The notes under the pieces: generated by a model
Seen by the model: only the letters and a program-made list of their open reading frames with translations
What the model was told of the DNA's origin: nothing
Databases searched by the model: none
Shown here: piece after piece, positions 12,574 through 13,259 of the stretch
How the letters are laid out: the number at the start of each line of letters is the position of its first letter
Numbering within the stretch: the stretch's first letter is position 1
Source of the DNA: JBBQSN01 sp038213835
Lineage (GTDB): Bacteria > Actinomycetota > Actinomycetes > Actinomycetales > CAWJMD01
Assembly: GCA_038213835.1 (NCBI GenBank)
Contig: JBBQSN010000098.1
Location: forward strand, 1 to 13,259
Length of the DNA: 13,259 nt
Reading direction: 5' to 3'
Position numbers and translations under genes: made by a program

Positions 12574-13259
12574 CCGCAGACCAGCGAGAGGCGTTGTCGC
12601 GCGAGTCCGATCCGCACCTGCTGCCCCCACGACAAGGTGAGCCGGTCGGTCTCGATGCCGTCGCCGAAGACCACGAGCCCGTCGCTCTCGACGACCAGGG
12701 CGAGCTCCTCCCCGGGCTCGAGCATCCCGGCGGACAGGGCCGTGCCGGTCGACGGCGACGGCCACGGCTCCCGGACGAACCAGGACAGGCCCGATCCGTC
12801 CGGGCGGGGGAGCGGGTCGAGCCCGCCGCGCTGGGCGGCCAGCGAGGCGCACCAGCCCGATGCCCCGGTCCCGGTGCCGACCACCGCACCGGAGCTCGAC
12901 TGCCGCTCCGACCGTCCGTCGGGGGTGAGCAGCCGGTACCGGGCCGACTGGTGGCTCGGGTGCCCGACGTAGACCTCGTTGAGCGACACCATGACCTGTT
13001 CGTCGTCGGTTCTCGCGGCCACCATCGCGCGGGCCCGCACCACCGCCTCCCCTCCTGCGGTGGCGGCGAGCAGGTCCGCGACGTCCTGCGGCCGGTGCTG
13101 CACCGGCACCCCGGGGTTCACCTCTGGCGCGGGGTCGACGCCGACCACCGGCTGCTCGTCGAGGTACTTGGCGACGTTGGCCACCAGACCGTCCTGACCG
13201 ACGACCACCACGATGTCCTCGGCAGCAAAACCGAAGTGATGCAGCTCACTGCGCTCGAC
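12570..13259 (-). CDS. NAD-kinase-like (DAG kinase fold) protein, N-terminus beyond window edge
   Basis: The frame stays open to 13259, so the gene begins outside; 229 residues are visible. The NAD-kinase layout is clear: a VVVVGQDGLVANVAKYLD block where NAD kinases have GGDG, VVGVDPAPEVNPG, then VSLNEVYVGHPSHQSARY (the NE/D nucleotide contact), GAVVGTGTGASGWCASL (the TGTGSTGW glycine-rich loop) and a C-terminal half with EPGEELALVVESDG and GDGIETDRL. The Gly-to-Gln change in GGDG sets it apart from housekeeping NAD kinases. It is therefore probably a paralogous ATP-NAD-kinase-like family, whose substrate I cannot name. GTG 13209 is an in-frame internal start, but it would cut into the first strand of the fold. 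It is convergent with the GNAT-like gene, sharing CTAG. Confidence 0.83.
   Translation of the reverse strand, partial: VERSELHHFGFAAEDIVVVVGQDGLVANVAKYLDEQPVVGVDPAPEVNPGVPVQHRPQDVADLLAATAGGEAVVRARAMVAARTDDEQVMVSLNEVYVGHPSHQSARYRLLTPDGRSERQSSSGAVVGTGTGASGWCASLAAQRGGLDPLPRPDGSGLSWFVREPWPSPSTGTALSAGMLEPGEELALVVESDGLVVFGDGIETDRLTLSWGQQVRIGLARQRLSLVCG

Overview
This is a high-GC, gene-dense stretch that reads as an actinomycete chromosome. GC-ended codons dominate, GTG starts are common, genes overlap by 1-4 bases, and the proteins (PepR-type M16 peptidase, RibBA, DapB followed by a small membrane protein) match actinobacterial families. A Nocardioides-like or other Propionibacteriales host is possible, but the window cannot settle this. 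No tRNA, rRNA, CRISPR array, transposase or phage gene is visible.

Left part (1-2728): the C-terminal majority of an M16 zinc peptidase runs off the left edge. It converges on a leftward gene encoding an unusual EAL-PAS-PAS protein, a predicted cyclic-di-GMP phosphodiesterase whose sensor domains lie behind the effector. The leader of that gene contains a long inverted repeat just upstream of its ribosome-binding site.

Riboflavin operon (about 2870-6722): a canonical FMN riboswitch (RFN element) precedes ribD-ribE-ribBA-ribH, four genes joined by stop/start overlaps. They encode every dedicated enzyme from GTP and ribulose-5-phosphate to riboflavin except the phosphatase. Downstream of the aptamer, an 11-base segment is perfectly complementary to the ribD Shine-Dalgarno region. 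It can also pair partly with the 3' strand of aptamer helix P1. This gives a concrete model for translational control by FMN and helps fix the ribD start at GTG 3198.

Middle part (6723-9096): a small cysteine-rich lipoprotein with less biased codon use than its neighbours converges on a leftward, multi-pass GT39-like glycosyltransferase.

Right part (9097-13259): the glycosyltransferase gene is divergent from an ALDH7-family aminoadipate-semialdehyde dehydrogenase gene. Their starts are separated by 36 bases with a 10-bp palindrome exactly in the centre. The dehydrogenase is followed by dapB (lysine/diaminopimelate synthesis), which probably has its own leaderless promoter. A two-helix membrane protein with a TPR-like tail and an unrecognised, GNAT-like protein follow in a coupled arrangement. 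The last of these meets, tail to tail over a shared CTAG, a partial NAD-kinase-like gene whose usual GGDG motif reads GQDG.

Most of the window is ordinary core metabolism. The most interesting signals are regulatory: the riboswitch expression platform, the structured leader of the EAL gene and the centred palindrome. The divergent proteins (EAL-PAS-PAS, lipoprotein, GQDG kinase-like protein) come next. I do not see a clear multi-gene undescribed system.
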